A stretch of DNA of 64,000 nucleotides from Oscillospiraceae bacterium (GCA_020024155.1 JAHHUE010000002.1:6876-70875); one strand, 5' to 3'. Shown: positions 43,173 through 53,045, counted from the first letter of the stretch. The notes: a model not told the origin generated them from the letters alone. Program-made: numbers and translations.

Positions 43173-44465
43173 TTATTTAATTATTTTTTCGCCACTTTCG
43201 ATAGCAGAAAACTCTGATACATCTTTCAATTTTCTGTTTATCATATTTGTACGAGTACCAATAAGTTTATCCAACTCTTCACTTGCCTGTCTCATACGGT
43301 CTTGTGTTTTTGAAAGAACATCTCCAAATTTACTAAACTCTGTTTTAACTTCTTCAAGAACTTTCCACACCTGTCCAGAGCTCTTCTGAATTGCAAGTGT
43401 TTTAAAGCCCATCTGTAAGCTATTTAATAAAGCAGCCATTGTTGTTGGACCTGCAATATTTATTTTTTCTTTTTGCAATTCTTCTACAAGTCCTTCTCTT
43501 ACAACTTCAGCATACAAACCTTCCAAAGGCAAAAACATTATTGCAAATTCTGTTGTTCTTGGAACATCAATATACTTTGTTCTTATGTCTTTTGCAAAAC
43601 CTTTAATTCTTGTACGCAACTCTTTTCTTGCAAGAAGTAGTAAATCTTTATCTCCACTGTCATAAGCATCTTGCAGCTTTTGATATGCATCTAATGGGAA
43701 TTTTGCGTCTATTGGCAAATAAATATAACCTTCATCTGTGCCAGGCAGTTTAACTGCAAATTCTACTCTATCCTGAGAGTTTTTCTTTGTAGCAATATTC
43801 ATTTCGTATTGTTCTGGACTTAAAATTTCTTCCAAAATTGCACCAAGCTGAACTTCTCCCAATATACCTCTTGTTTTAACATTGGACAAAACTTTGCGTA
43901 AATCGTTTACACCTTCTCCAACCTTTTGCATTTCGCCAAGAGATTTATATACTTGTTCAAGCCTTTCGCTTACAAGCTTAAAGCTTTGATTTATTCTTTC
44001 TTCTAATGTTTTTTGAAGTTTTTCGTCAACAGTCAATCTCATTTCATCAAGCTTTTTCTCATTGCTTGCTTGCATATCACTAACTTTTTGCTCAACAGTT
44101 ATTCTCATTTCTGACAACTGTTCTTCATTCTGTTTTTGGAATTTAGCAAATCTATCATCAAGTCCGGTAGTAGTTTGAAAAACAGTTCTTCTCAAAGACT
44201 CTATATTTGCTTGTGTATTTTCGCTAAATTCTTTAAATCTTGCTGTTTCAAGGTTTTGCATTACCTGCTGATTTTGATTTTGAGCCATCTGCTGTCTTGT
44301 AAGAAAATCCAATGTATCTTTCTTACTTTTATCTGTATACTGCTCAATTTCTTTTTTCAACTCAGCAATCTGGTTTTCAAGTGCCTGAGTTTTATCTTTT
44401 TTAGTCATTGATATAATATTTACAATAAGTACAATAACCAATAATGCTATGATAATATAATCCAT
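43173..44465 (-). CDS. rmuC: DNA recombination protein RmuC
   Basis: 430 residues. One N-terminal membrane helix (3-20), a long coiled coil (about 25-200), and the RmuC nuclease-like domain. That domain is recognised by VKTRGILGEVQLGAILEEIL, VEFAVKLPG, YLPIDAKFPLDAYQKL and FAIMFLPLEGLYAEVV. RmuC limits inversions and other rearrangements in E. coli. The length and order are typical. AGAGGA precedes the ATG. It stands alone, downstream of the divergent 44602 gene's promoter region. Confidence 0.95.
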   Translation of the reverse strand: MDYIIIALLVIVLIVNIISMTKKDKTQALENQIAELKKEIEQYTDKSKKDTLDFLTRQQMAQNQNQQVMQNLETARFKEFSENTQANIESLRRTVFQTTTGLDDRFAKFQKQNEEQLSEMRITVEQKVSDMQASNEKKLDEMRLTVDEKLQKTLEERINQSFKLVSERLEQVYKSLGEMQKVGEGVNDLRKVLSNVKTRGILGEVQLGAILEEILSPEQYEMNIATKKNSQDRVEFAVKLPGTDEGYIYLPIDAKFPLDAYQKLQDAYDSGDKDLLLLARKELRTRIKGFAKDIRTKYIDVPRTTEFAIMFLPLEGLYAEVVREGLVEELQKEKINIAGPTTMAALLNSLQMGFKTLAIQKSSGQVWKVLEEVKTEFSKFGDVLSKTQDRMRQASEELDKLIGTRTNMINRKLKDVSEFSAIESGEKIIK

Positions 44466-44601
44466 ATAATCCTCTTTTTTGTTTATTTTATAAATATATT
44501 ATAAAAATATATATTTATAATTGCTTTTTATTGTATCATAAATTTTTCACTAAAAAAAGTGATAATATAAACATCTATTTTATTAAAAGGAATTTTTAGC
44601 T

Positions 44602-45135
44602 ATGAAAAACACAAAAAAAATTGCACTATGTGGTGTGATTGGTGCATTATCAATTGTATTATTGCTTATGGGTTCTATTATTCCTCTTGCAACTTATGCT
44701 TGCCCTGCTCTTGCTGCCATTCTTATTTTACCAATTTCCTATGAGTATCAAGAAAAAACTGCTTTCACAATGTATTTATCTGTAAGTATACTTTCCACAA
44801 TACTTATTCCTGAAAAAGAATTTGTTATGATGTATGTATTTGTTTTTGGTCTGTATACGGTTTTCAAATTTAAAGCCGATAAAATAAAACCTAAGTTTTT
44901 ACAGCTTATCTTAAAAGCATCGTATGCAGTTATCTCAACAGCTGTATGTTATGCAATATTGCTTTTGGTATTTCCAAACCCGTTATTAACAAAAGAATTA
45001 TCTGACGCAACTTCTTGGTTTATTATTTTATTCTTTGTTTTGTTCTCTGCAACATTTATTTTATACGATTTTTCTGCAACACTTATGTTTAGATTATATA
45101 TTTATAAATTAAGAAATCGTCTATTTAAAAAATAG
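44602..45135 (+). CDS. Small integral membrane protein of unknown function
   Basis: 177 residues with about five hydrophobic helices and a basic C-terminus (YKLRNRLFKK). The start KKIALCGVIGALSIVLLLMG with PLATYACPALAAILILP recalls S components of ECF vitamin transporters. No ligand-specific signature is present, so that resemblance is only a suggestion. It lies 24 bp upstream of a patatin gene, probably in one operon. Confidence 0.7.
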   Translation: MKNTKKIALCGVIGALSIVLLLMGSIIPLATYACPALAAILILPISYEYQEKTAFTMYLSVSILSTILIPEKEFVMMYVFVFGLYTVFKFKADKIKPKFLQLILKASYAVISTAVCYAILLLVFPNPLLTKELSDATSWFIILFFVLFSATFILYDFSATLMFRLYIYKLRNRLFKK

Positions 45136-45159
45136 ATTATTGCAAGAAAGGTAACAGTT

Positions 45160-46014
45160 ATGAAAGATAAAACTTCACTTATTCTTGAAGGTGGTGGAAT
45201 GCGTGGTCTTTACACTGCCGGTATACTTGATTATTTTTTAGAAATGGGATTGGAGTTTAACTCTGTATATGGAGTTTCTGCCGGTTGTTTAAACGGTGTA
45301 AACTTTATTTCAAAGCAAAAAGGACGAAATTTAGCTACATTTACAGACTATCTTGATGACAAAAATTATCGAGGATTGGGAATGTTTTTGAAAACCGGAA
45401 ATTTCTTTAATCCTAAATTTATTTATGATGATATTCCAAATAAATTAAATCTTTTTGATTATGATGCATTTGCCCTTAATCCAACAAACTTTTATGTTGT
45501 AGTTTCAAATATAAAAACAGGACAGGCAGAGTACATAAAATGTGATGATATTGATGGAAGAATGGATTATATTAGGGCATCTGCCAGCCTGCCACTTATA
45601 TCTCAGGTTGTTAAAATTGATGATGACGAATACCTTGACGGTGGTATTTGTGATAGTATTCCTCTTCAAAAAAGCATATTAGATGGCAATGAAAAAAATG
45701 TTGTTATTCTTACTCAGCATAGAGGATTTGTAAAAAAGCAAACAAAAAATCTTGGTATTTTTAAAAGCTTATACAATAAAAAATATCCAAAATTATACGA
45801 GGCTATAAAAAACAGACATCGTATGTACAACAGAGAACTAAAATACTTATATAATGCCGAAGAAAATGGCTCAGCATTTATAATTCAGCCTGACAATGCT
45901 CTTAATGTATCAAGATTGGAAAAAGATAAATATAAACTATATAACCTATATAATATTGGATACCTACAAGCAAAAGAAATGTATCCTAAAATTATTGAAT
46001 ATTTAAACTCATAA
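45160..46014 (+). CDS. Patatin-like phospholipase
   Basis: A predicted serine acyl hydrolase of 284 residues with a Ser-Asp dyad. The oxyanion loop is LEGGGMRGLYTAGILD near residue 8, the nucleophile elbow GVSAG near residue 40, and the catalytic Asp lies in LDGGICDSIPL near residue 165. There is no signal peptide, so it probably acts in the cytosol on phospholipids or acyl esters. AAAGG precedes the ATG. A strong terminator follows. Confidence 0.92.
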   Translation: MKDKTSLILEGGGMRGLYTAGILDYFLEMGLEFNSVYGVSAGCLNGVNFISKQKGRNLATFTDYLDDKNYRGLGMFLKTGNFFNPKFIYDDIPNKLNLFDYDAFALNPTNFYVVVSNIKTGQAEYIKCDDIDGRMDYIRASASLPLISQVVKIDDDEYLDGGICDSIPLQKSILDGNEKNVVILTQHRGFVKKQTKNLGIFKSLYNKKYPKLYEAIKNRHRMYNRELKYLYNAEENGSAFIIQPDNALNVSRLEKDKYKLYNLYNIGYLQAKEMYPKIIEYLNS

Positions 46015-46034
46015 AACTTAATTTTTTTAATAGA

Positions 46035-46071
46035 AAAAGGTACATAAGACAAATTATCTTATGTACCTTTT
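46035..46071 (+). terminator. Intrinsic terminator of the patatin gene
   Basis: The perfect 15-bp stem AAAAGGTACATAAGA pairs with TCTTATGTACCTTTT. Confidence 0.88.
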
Positions 46072-46089
46072 CTTTAAAGTGTAACTATA

Positions 46090-47175
46090 TTTTAATTTAT
46101 CGTCAAACTTTTTCTTTTTGTATACAAATACAAGTATTGTTTATGTACTTAAAGCAAATAAGATTATTGGTAACAATATACCTTTACCACTTGTATTTGG
46201 GCTTAAAGTATTTTAAGGTGCTAGTGCCGTAGTGTTTGGAGTTGGTTTATTCTCTGGTGTTGGTGGAATTATTACTCTTTCTGTAAATGTCCAACTACCG
46301 CTTATATTTTACTACATTATTTTCAACAATTGCAAACCAACCATTAAATGACCATATACCTTTCAAACCATTTTTTTCAGATATAACAATAAATTTGTCA
46401 GTATATTTTTCATCTTTGTTTTGCATAGCCTCTTCTACTGAGCTATAAGTTTTTGTATCTTCTGGTAACTTTTGACCTTGTGGTACTTCTGTGCCTCAAT
46501 CATATACTACGGAAATCTTATGTTCTATATAAGCCCAACTACCTGTACAAGTTACAACAGCATCCTCAATATTTGTAGACCATCCACTGAACACCCAGCT
46601 ACCAACTTTACCATTTTTTGTGCCTTCAAAAGATGTTTTATCAGTATATTTTGTATCTAATGCAGCTATGGCTTCTTCTGCTGATGTATATTTTTTATTA
46701 TCAACCGGAAGTTCAATCTTTTCCTTTACACCTTCTGGTATAATATTATCTTTCCAATTATATTGAATGGTGTAATCTGTTTTTTCTTGAATTAACCCTC
46801 GTATTTCTATATAACAAAACCTTTCTTCATCATTTTTTAATGTAATTTTAAAATCTTTATAACAACCTATGCGACCTAATTTTAAATTTTTAAATATAAT
46901 CAAATTTTTTTCTTTATAATATTCAAAGGTATAATATCTCCATTTATATCTTTAAACGGATTTTCAATTACTAATGTTCTGTTATTTCCTAAGTAAAAAG
47001 GCTCTCCATATAAGCTTTGTTCTATTCTTTTTACACTTGTCATTCCTTCAAGTGATTCATTGCTTCCTGTACTGTATGGCATTTGTTCACCCGTAAAAGA
47101 TTGTAAGATACTGTACTTCTGATAATCCTTGAATATTTTCTTTTTCAATATAAATGTCTTGTATATTTTTTGCAT
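46090..47175 (-). pseudogene. Decayed surface protein with SHIRT-like repeats and C-terminal anchor
   Basis: On the minus strand the fragments run in order. First is a 91-codon piece (GEQMPYSTGSNESLEGMTSV; YLGNNRTLVIENPFKD), then a frameshift. Next is a repeat domain, YTIQYNWKDNIIPEG with KVGSWVFSGWSTNI, then a stop, and a second repeat (VPQGQKLPEDTKTYSSVEEA; GIWSFNGWF). Last comes a Pro-rich stretch (VIIPPTPENKPTPN) and a final hydrophobic helix with the tail KKKKFDD. Such repeats occur in Gram-positive adhesins. Several stops and frameshifts are present, and no N-terminal signal peptide remains. Confidence 0.7.
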
Positions 47176-47280
47176 AATGTATACCTTGTATATTTGTTAC
47201 TATACTATCTTTTGATATCTTAAATTGTATAAGTAATATATCATACTTAAAAATTTTTTTCTTTAACTGTTATTATAACT

Positions 47281-47327
47281 AAAAAGTCAAACTCATTACA
47301 AAGTAAAATGTTTGAGTTTGACTTTTT
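47281..47327 (-). terminator. Intrinsic terminator of the redox operon
   Basis: The 15-bp perfect stem AAAAAGTCAAACTCA (47281-47295) with TGAGTTTGACTTTTT (47313-47327) lies 12 bases after the DUF5692 stop. Confidence 0.85.
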
Positions 47328-47338
47328 ATATTATTATT

Positions 47339-48283
47339 TTATTTCACATAATCTTTTTGTAGATTGTTTGCTGCAAGATTTTTCTTATACCATTTATTAT
47401 CAGTATAAAGTTCTTCCTTTAATGGATTTCTGTGTGTTCTCTTAATAACAATTATTTCATAAATAAATACTGCAACATTTGCAACAAGAGCAATTGCACT
47501 GAGAGCTGTCCAAGCTGTTGGATTATATGTAGCTGTTATGCTAAACATTTCCATAGCTTGATAGTCCACTGCCAGTGAAAACATACCAAAAATAGCCAAT
47601 GTCTGTGCACGGTGTTGAAGCCACGCACCTTCTTTGATGAAAAATTCTGCAACAGTACAGCTTATAATAAGAACTACACCTGCATACATAGCTCTTGTTG
47701 AAATGCTATTATAGCAGTATGCTACATTCCATAAGTCATAAGCTAAAATCCAAAACCAAAGTTGGTCTGGCCAAACCATATCTTTTGATTTTGTGTTTGC
47801 AACTTTTATTCCAACCCAACCTGTCATTGTCAAAAGCAAAAACACGCCTGCCAATGCATTCATCAAGTTCCAAGGTCCACCAAGTACAGTCAAACCTGCT
47901 TCGTCAACTGTAAGCTCTTTAAAAGTTGAAAAAACTTCTATATCACGATATATAGCCTCAATAATATTTATTGCCAAAATTGCTACCGGAAAATACCAAG
48001 CAAACTTTTTATTGCCAAGTTTTGTATAACGAATAAGCATAAAACCTATAACGCCTATAAGTGCAGAATATGTTTTTACAACACCAAACCAAGTTTTACT
48101 TGACGGACTACTTACTATCCCCATTGCAATAAGAACAACAAGCACAACTGGTAAAACACAATATACTGCTATTGATAATGCTTTACTTCTTCGTGTAATT
48201 TCATTTAAAACAACCAACAAAACCACAAGCAATAAAACACCTGCTATTGTAAGCCAAGAATACCCTTCAAAGAAAAATCCCAT
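47339..48283 (-). CDS. DUF5692-family polytopic membrane protein
   Basis: 314 residues with seven to nine predicted helices. Conserved-looking segments are LNEITRRSKALSIAVYCVLP, GGPWNLMNALAG, MVWPDQLWFWILAYDLWNVA and KEGAWLQHRAQTLAIF. I recognise the pattern as DUF5692, a family without known function. It is the last gene of the TetR-headed redox operon, 18 bp after the flavin/2Fe-2S reductase. Its membrane location suggests a partner for electron transfer or substrate access. That is inference. Confidence 0.75.
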   Translation of the reverse strand: MGFFFEGYSWLTIAGVLLLVVLLVVLNEITRRSKALSIAVYCVLPVVLVVLIAMGIVSSPSSKTWFGVVKTYSALIGVIGFMLIRYTKLGNKKFAWYFPVAILAINIIEAIYRDIEVFSTFKELTVDEAGLTVLGGPWNLMNALAGVFLLLTMTGWVGIKVANTKSKDMVWPDQLWFWILAYDLWNVAYCYNSISTRAMYAGVVLIISCTVAEFFIKEGAWLQHRAQTLAIFGMFSLAVDYQAMEMFSITATYNPTAWTALSAIALVANVAVFIYEIIVIKRTHRNPLKEELYTDNKWYKKNLAANNLQKDYVK

Positions 48284-48301
48284 TCACAACACTCCTTTTA
48301 A

Positions 48302-49465
48302 TTAAAGCATAATTTCAACATCGCTAATTGGATATGCCTTACATGAATGAATATATCCATATTTTTCATCTGCATAACGACGGAGCATACCTTTTGCAAG
48401 AAATACATTACCTGAAACAAGTTTTACACGGCATAGACTACATTCACCACTGCGACAGCAAACATTCACTCTTACACCAGCTCTTTCCAATGCTACAAGT
48501 ATAGACTCGCTTGATTTTGCAGGTATAACTTTATCCCCAACTTTAAGATTAAATACTTCACTTCCATTAAGTTCTTTTGGCCAACCTGGTTCATTTTGAA
48601 TATCACGGCGTGTACCAAACATTTCTCTACGGATTTTCTTTTCCGGAACACCAAGCACCTGCAATTCTTTTTTACAGAAATCGTTCATAACTTGTGGACC
48701 ACAAATGTATGTTGTGCGTTCTATAAAATCCGGTACTAAACGATAGATAAGCTCACCGTTCATAAATCCTTTTTCTCCTGTCCAACCTTCAACATCATCA
48801 GAAACTATAAGCTGATATTTGAAGTTTGGATATTTTTTTGTGTAAGCAGAAAGCTCTTCATGAAAAAGTGCAACTTGTGGATTGCGACAACCATAAAGCA
48901 TAACAATATCTCTATCAAGAGAAGCTTCTAGAATTTCTCTTGTCATACTCATAAATGGAGTTACACCGCTGCCACCTGCCAAAAATAAAGATTTTTTACT
49001 GTGAAAAACCGGTTGATGACGAAACACCCCTGCCGGACCATTTGCTGTAAATGTATCGCCGATTTTTGCATTTTCAATAAGGTATGATGAAACAAATCCA
49101 TCTGGAATACCTGCAACAGTAATTTCATAATATCCCCTCTGTCTTGGAGATGATGAAATACTATATGGTCTGCTTGTTCTAACACCTTCTATTGTTGTAA
49201 ATATATTTATGTACTGGCCTGCCTCAAATGGTGGCAAATATCCGTCTTTTGATGAAAAACGAATAATTTTTGCATTTTTACCTGTATCAATAACATTACT
49301 TACCACAAGTTCAAGTTCTTTTTTATGCAAGGCATTAGCCGATTTCGCAACATCTTCTTCACAAATTTTATCAAGTGAAACATTACGCATAACACGAATA
49401 TTTTCCATAACTTCTTCACCGTGAACCAAAGTTCCGAGAAGTGTTTCTTTAATATTTTTAGCCAT
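48302..49465 (-). CDS. FAD/NAD(P)H oxidoreductase with C-terminal 2Fe-2S domain
   Basis: 387 residues. After an N-terminal extension of about 50 residues comes a ferredoxin-NADP-reductase-type module: FAD site RPYSISSSP near residue 99 and nucleotide site LAGGSGVTPFMSM near residue 165. At the end is a plant-type ferredoxin domain with VNVCCRSGECSLCRVKL and a later HSCKAYP, giving the four cysteines. It should move electrons from NAD(P)H through FAD to the iron-sulfur cluster, then to a partner. The adjacent flavoprotein, three bases upstream, is the obvious acceptor. Confidence 0.9.
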   Translation of the reverse strand: MAKNIKETLLGTLVHGEEVMENIRVMRNVSLDKICEEDVAKSANALHKKELELVVSNVIDTGKNAKIIRFSSKDGYLPPFEAGQYINIFTTIEGVRTSRPYSISSSPRQRGYYEITVAGIPDGFVSSYLIENAKIGDTFTANGPAGVFRHQPVFHSKKSLFLAGGSGVTPFMSMTREILEASLDRDIVMLYGCRNPQVALFHEELSAYTKKYPNFKYQLIVSDDVEGWTGEKGFMNGELIYRLVPDFIERTTYICGPQVMNDFCKKELQVLGVPEKKIRREMFGTRRDIQNEPGWPKELNGSEVFNLKVGDKVIPAKSSESILVALERAGVRVNVCCRSGECSLCRVKLVSGNVFLAKGMLRRYADEKYGYIHSCKAYPISDVEIML

Positions 49466-49468
49466 TAG

Positions 49469-50998
49469 TTAAACCTCCTTAGCAACTTTTGATGCAACAG
49501 TATCTGCGTATGTATAGTTAGGACCAAAGCCACAAGCGTTAACCCAACCGCTTGCAAATTCAAGATTTGGGATTTTACTTTCTGATGGGAAGAAAAATAC
49601 TGACTGCATTAAATCCTGTTCATATCCATAAATAGCGCCACCTGGGTGACCAAGATAACGCATATGTGTCAAAGGAGTTGCAACTTCCATTTCTTCAATA
49701 TGTTCTGTAATACCCGGATACATTTTTTCAAGTCTTGCAACAATTCTTCTGCCTGCCTCGTATTTCATTTCATAATACTGCTCAGGTGTGAGTTTTTCCC
49801 ATTCTGTACCATATTTAAGTGTACCTGCTGTTATAATACTTGTTCCTTTTGGGGAAACACTTGGGTCATCAACAGTGTAGCAAGTTGCAACAAGAGGGTC
49901 ATTTTCTGGCAAAAGTTTATAAGCATCTGCAAAGTCTTTATTTGCATCTAAACTTTCATAATTAAGTGTAAATGATGTGTGAAAGCCGATTTCCTCTGGT
50001 GTGCAGTCAAGACCGATAAAGCATGTAATTGCAGAAATACCGACCGTATATGGTTTAAGATATTCTCTTGCACTTTGTGGAACTTCTTTTGGTTCAAGAA
50101 GATTGCCGTATGTTGCAAGTGGAGAAATATTTGAGATTATCTTTTTAGCACGATATTCAACACCGTTTTCATCTATAACACCAACAGCCTTTCCGTTTTC
50201 AAGAACAATGCGTTTTACACCACAATTAAGTTTAACAACGCCACCCATTCTCTGTGCTGCTTCCATAATGGCTTGGTTCATCATCATTGATGTGCCACAT
50301 AGATAAAACGGTTTTGTTTCAAGATAGAAATTTGTACATTTTGCAAGTATTGCAAAAGGAAATCTTGTTGGCGGCATACCCATAAAGCACCAGTAAGCAC
50401 TTAAAGCAAGTTTAAGTTTTGGGTTTTTAAAAAATTCATCAAGAACTTCTTGGGTTGATTTAAGAGCATAGTTTGCCAAAGTAGGATATTTTTTTGGAAA
50501 ACCTGCTTTCATAATAGCTTTTTTAATTGCACCAGGTTCTTCTGTACTGCCTGCACTTTTTGCAGCAAAGTCAGCAGATTCTTCACAGAATTTATAAACA
50601 GTATCATAATATTTTCTTATAGATTCAGCCTCTGACGGGAATTCTTTGCAAAGGAAATCTTCACACTCTTTTCTGTCTGATGGCAAACTAATACCTGTTC
50701 CGTCTGGAAAGTTTACACGATAAAGTTCTTTAATCTGTATCCAATCAATTTCATCTTCAATACCATAACGAGCAAATTGTTTTCTAAGTTGACCTGGATT
50801 TTCTTTTGTTCCCATATGGGAAAGTTGGTGTAACGCAATTTCAAATTCAAAACGACCACGACAAAAACTTGAGCCACAACCACCAGGAATATTATGTTTT
50901 TCAAAAAGAATTACACTTTTTCCTTTTTCAGCCAATGTTGCAGCGGCAGCAAGACCACCGTTTCCTGCACCTATGACAATTACATCATACTGATTCAT
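49469..50998 (-). CDS. FAD-dependent oxidoreductase, CrtI/retinol-saturase-like
   Basis: 509 residues. The dinucleotide-binding motif is DVIVIGAGNGGLAAAATLAEKG, shown here in part as VIGAGNGGLAAAA. The family helix VILFEKHNIPGGCGSSF follows. The central substrate region includes GTSMMMNQAIMEAAQRMGG, typical of phytoene desaturases and all-trans-retinol 13,14-reductase, and the C-terminal FAD segment is FASGWVNACGFGPNYTYAD. These enzymes reduce, desaturate or isomerise C=C bonds of hydrophobic polyenes or related lipids. ATG at 50998 is preferred over a GTG at 51007 that abuts the ribosome site. No carotenoid genes are nearby. Confidence 0.88.
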   Translation of the reverse strand: MNQYDVIVIGAGNGGLAAAATLAEKGKSVILFEKHNIPGGCGSSFCRGRFEFEIALHQLSHMGTKENPGQLRKQFARYGIEDEIDWIQIKELYRVNFPDGTGISLPSDRKECEDFLCKEFPSEAESIRKYYDTVYKFCEESADFAAKSAGSTEEPGAIKKAIMKAGFPKKYPTLANYALKSTQEVLDEFFKNPKLKLALSAYWCFMGMPPTRFPFAILAKCTNFYLETKPFYLCGTSMMMNQAIMEAAQRMGGVVKLNCGVKRIVLENGKAVGVIDENGVEYRAKKIISNISPLATYGNLLEPKEVPQSAREYLKPYTVGISAITCFIGLDCTPEEIGFHTSFTLNYESLDANKDFADAYKLLPENDPLVATCYTVDDPSVSPKGTSIITAGTLKYGTEWEKLTPEQYYEMKYEAGRRIVARLEKMYPGITEHIEEMEVATPLTHMRYLGHPGGAIYGYEQDLMQSVFFFPSESKIPNLEFASGWVNACGFGPNYTYADTVASKVAKEV

Positions 50999-51081
50999 AT
51001 TTTTCACCTTTCTAATAGCAAGCTGTGTTTAATATATAATTTGTAAAATCCAGCTTATGTTTTTATTCTATATTTTTAGCT

Positions 51082-51942
51082 TTATACTGTTGGTGCTGCC
51101 AAAGGAGCAAATGTAAATGTAATTCCTCCATTTTGCATCATTAACACAATACAAGCACCAATAAGTACAAGATTTATTATCATACATATAATTTGAACAG
51201 GTGTTTGTTTTGTCCACTGAACAAATTTATCAAATTTTTGGTTATAATATTCTCTTTCAAACCAGTCTTTTGCACCAATCTGCATCCAACCACCAATAGA
51301 AAGTGAGTTTGCTCTTAACAACAACCACATGCCAATGCCACCATAAGCACCAAGACCTATTGTACAAAGACAACCTAAAAGTGGAGCTAAAAGGAAACCA
51401 ACATGCATTAAAGCAACAGAGGGAGAAAATTCATTAGTTACAAAAATCCAGTTCCATATTGTATAAGCGATAGCGTACATAATTGTAATTATAGGCAATG
51501 CACCTTTTGCAAGGTAATAATCTCCAAATGGAGCATCAAATTGCCAAATGCCTCTCAAAACAACAACACCAATAGCCACTGCAAAGCCTGAAATTGCATT
51601 AAAATATTTTTTGTAACGCAAAAGGTCTGTAAGAGTTGCTTCCAAAATATTTACAATGAGCATAAGCATTATTACATCAACATAAACCTGTGGATTAAAT
51701 AATCTAAATGCTGCCAAAATTATAGCTATACGCATTGTAAGCAATGTTGTCAGTTTAAGTTTTTCAAAGAAAACGGGTTTTGCAAGTATCAAAACTAATA
51801 TTGACGGGATAACTACAATTGGAATATTAGCTTCAATAGGGTAAAAAGCTGTTAAAATTGCCAGTCCTGTAATTGCTGCGGTAAACATAATCCATTTGAT
51901 ATAGATATCTGCCTTACCTACTTTTTGATTTGCAGTTTGCAT
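51082..51942 (-). CDS. Uncharacterised polytopic membrane protein of the redox operon
   Basis: 286 residues with about eight hydrophobic segments. Distinct stretches are LAAFRLFNPQVYVDVIMLML, LRGIWQFDAPFGDYYLAKGA and TNEFSPSVALMHVGFLLAPL. I do not recognise a family. It is first after the TetR gene and 84 bp before the flavoprotein start on the same strand. With DUF5692 at the other end, the operon has two integral membrane proteins flanking two soluble flavoproteins. Confidence 0.7.
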   Translation of the reverse strand: MQTANQKVGKADIYIKWIMFTAAITGLAILTAFYPIEANIPIVVIPSILVLILAKPVFFEKLKLTTLLTMRIAIILAAFRLFNPQVYVDVIMLMLIVNILEATLTDLLRYKKYFNAISGFAVAIGVVVLRGIWQFDAPFGDYYLAKGALPIITIMYAIAYTIWNWIFVTNEFSPSVALMHVGFLLAPLLGCLCTIGLGAYGGIGMWLLLRANSLSIGGWMQIGAKDWFEREYYNQKFDKFVQWTKQTPVQIICMIINLVLIGACIVLMMQNGGITFTFAPLAAPTV

Positions 51943-52080
51943 AAAATAAACTCTCCTTCAAAATTTTTATTTTGAAACACTATGCTTTTTGCACAATGTT
52001 AAATTACTTAAAATACTTGCATTATCTAAGAATTTTGCCCTTTTATTAAAATAAATCTGCGTTTAATCTATGTTTACAAT

Positions 52081-52707
52081 TTATCTTTTACAATATGCGT
52101 CTGCCATAATATCGCAAAAGCAATCCAATCTTTTTTTTGAAAATTCAATATATTCTTCATCATTTCTGCCACTAACAGCAATTTTTTGTATCAGTCCTAG
52201 CAGAGAGTCAAATGTATCATAATAAAGCATTGCTATGTCTATATCTGTTCTTATACTTCCATCTTCCATACCGTTTTTTATTGCTATTGCAAGTGGACTT
52301 ATTGATTTTTCAGCTGTTAAAACATATCTGTTTTCTATCAATTTGGATTTTCCCATACGATATAAATACGTTTCTGCCTCATGAATAAATACATATTGTT
52401 TTCTATTGTCAAAGCACAAATCTGTGTATGCTTTCAATACCTCTCTAATCTGCTGTGAACCAAGTGTATTTTTATCTACTCTTTCATCGTATTGCTCTTT
52501 TACTTTATTTTTTAAAATTTTCCAAAATAGCAACAGGGATTCAAAAACTAAATCGGCTTTTGTATCAAAGTAACGAAAAACACTTCTTTCTGTAAGCCCT
52601 GCTTTTTCTGCAACATCAGAAACTTTTGTTTTTTCAATGCCATTTTCTATAAAGCTATTTAAAGCACAATGTAAAACTTTATCTATATTTTTTTCTTTTA
52701 CAGTCAT
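52081..52707 (-). CDS. TetR-family transcriptional regulator
   Basis: 208 residues. The N-terminal helix-turn-helix region reads SFIENGIEKTKVSDVAEKAG, LTERSVFRYFDTKADLV. The helical C-terminal ligand domain has no recognisable subfamily. A perfect 7-3-7 palindrome lies just after its own -10 element, indicating autorepression. It is upstream of, and on the same strand as, the redox operon, with a 138-bp gap to the first membrane gene, and most likely controls it. Confidence 0.9.
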   Translation of the reverse strand: MTVKEKNIDKVLHCALNSFIENGIEKTKVSDVAEKAGLTERSVFRYFDTKADLVFESLLLFWKILKNKVKEQYDERVDKNTLGSQQIREVLKAYTDLCFDNRKQYVFIHEAETYLYRMGKSKLIENRYVLTAEKSISPLAIAIKNGMEDGSIRTDIDIAMLYYDTFDSLLGLIQKIAVSGRNDEEYIEFSKKRLDCFCDIMADAYCKR

Positions 52708-52750
52708 TTTTTATCGCTCTTATCTATTAAAATTCATTTTGTTATTTTTT

Positions 52751-52798
52751 TGTCAGTCTTACTGACACTATTATATAAAATCCTTTGTAATATTTCAA
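52751..52798 (-). promoter_or_regulatory. TetR-gene promoter and operator
   Basis: Minus-strand -35 TTGAAA (52793-52798) and -10 TATAAT (52770-52775) are 17 bp apart. The palindrome TGTCAGT-CTT-ACTGACA (52751-52767) starts two bases after the -10, covering the transcription start. Confidence 0.85.
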
Positions 52799-53045
52799 TA
52801 TAAAGTTAAATATTTTTTTAACAATTATTTTGTGTATTTTTTGTCAACTGCTACAAATTTTATATCTTGCACAATCAAAATTTGATTATAAAATATTTTA
52901 TTTATTAAATATTTTGATGTAATTCTATATTATATTTTTCAAAAATAAAAAACAGACCATATTTTTATATAGTCTGTTTTACTTTTTTATTAAATTATTT
53001 TAGTTTGCTATTCTAAATCAGTGTTAGTTTTAAATAAAAATTTAT
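52799..53045. other. Non-coding A+T-rich stretch with one hairpin
   Basis: No gene is visible. A terminator-like hairpin AAAACAGAC (52949-52957) with GTCTGTTTT (52972-52980), followed by ACTTTTTT, has no obvious gene before it on the plus strand. It may end an unannotated small RNA or be left over from a lost gene. Confidence 0.5.

Noticed and set aside
46496..47175. Two separate small minus-strand genes
   Set aside because: They are consecutive fragments of one decayed repeat-containing surface protein.
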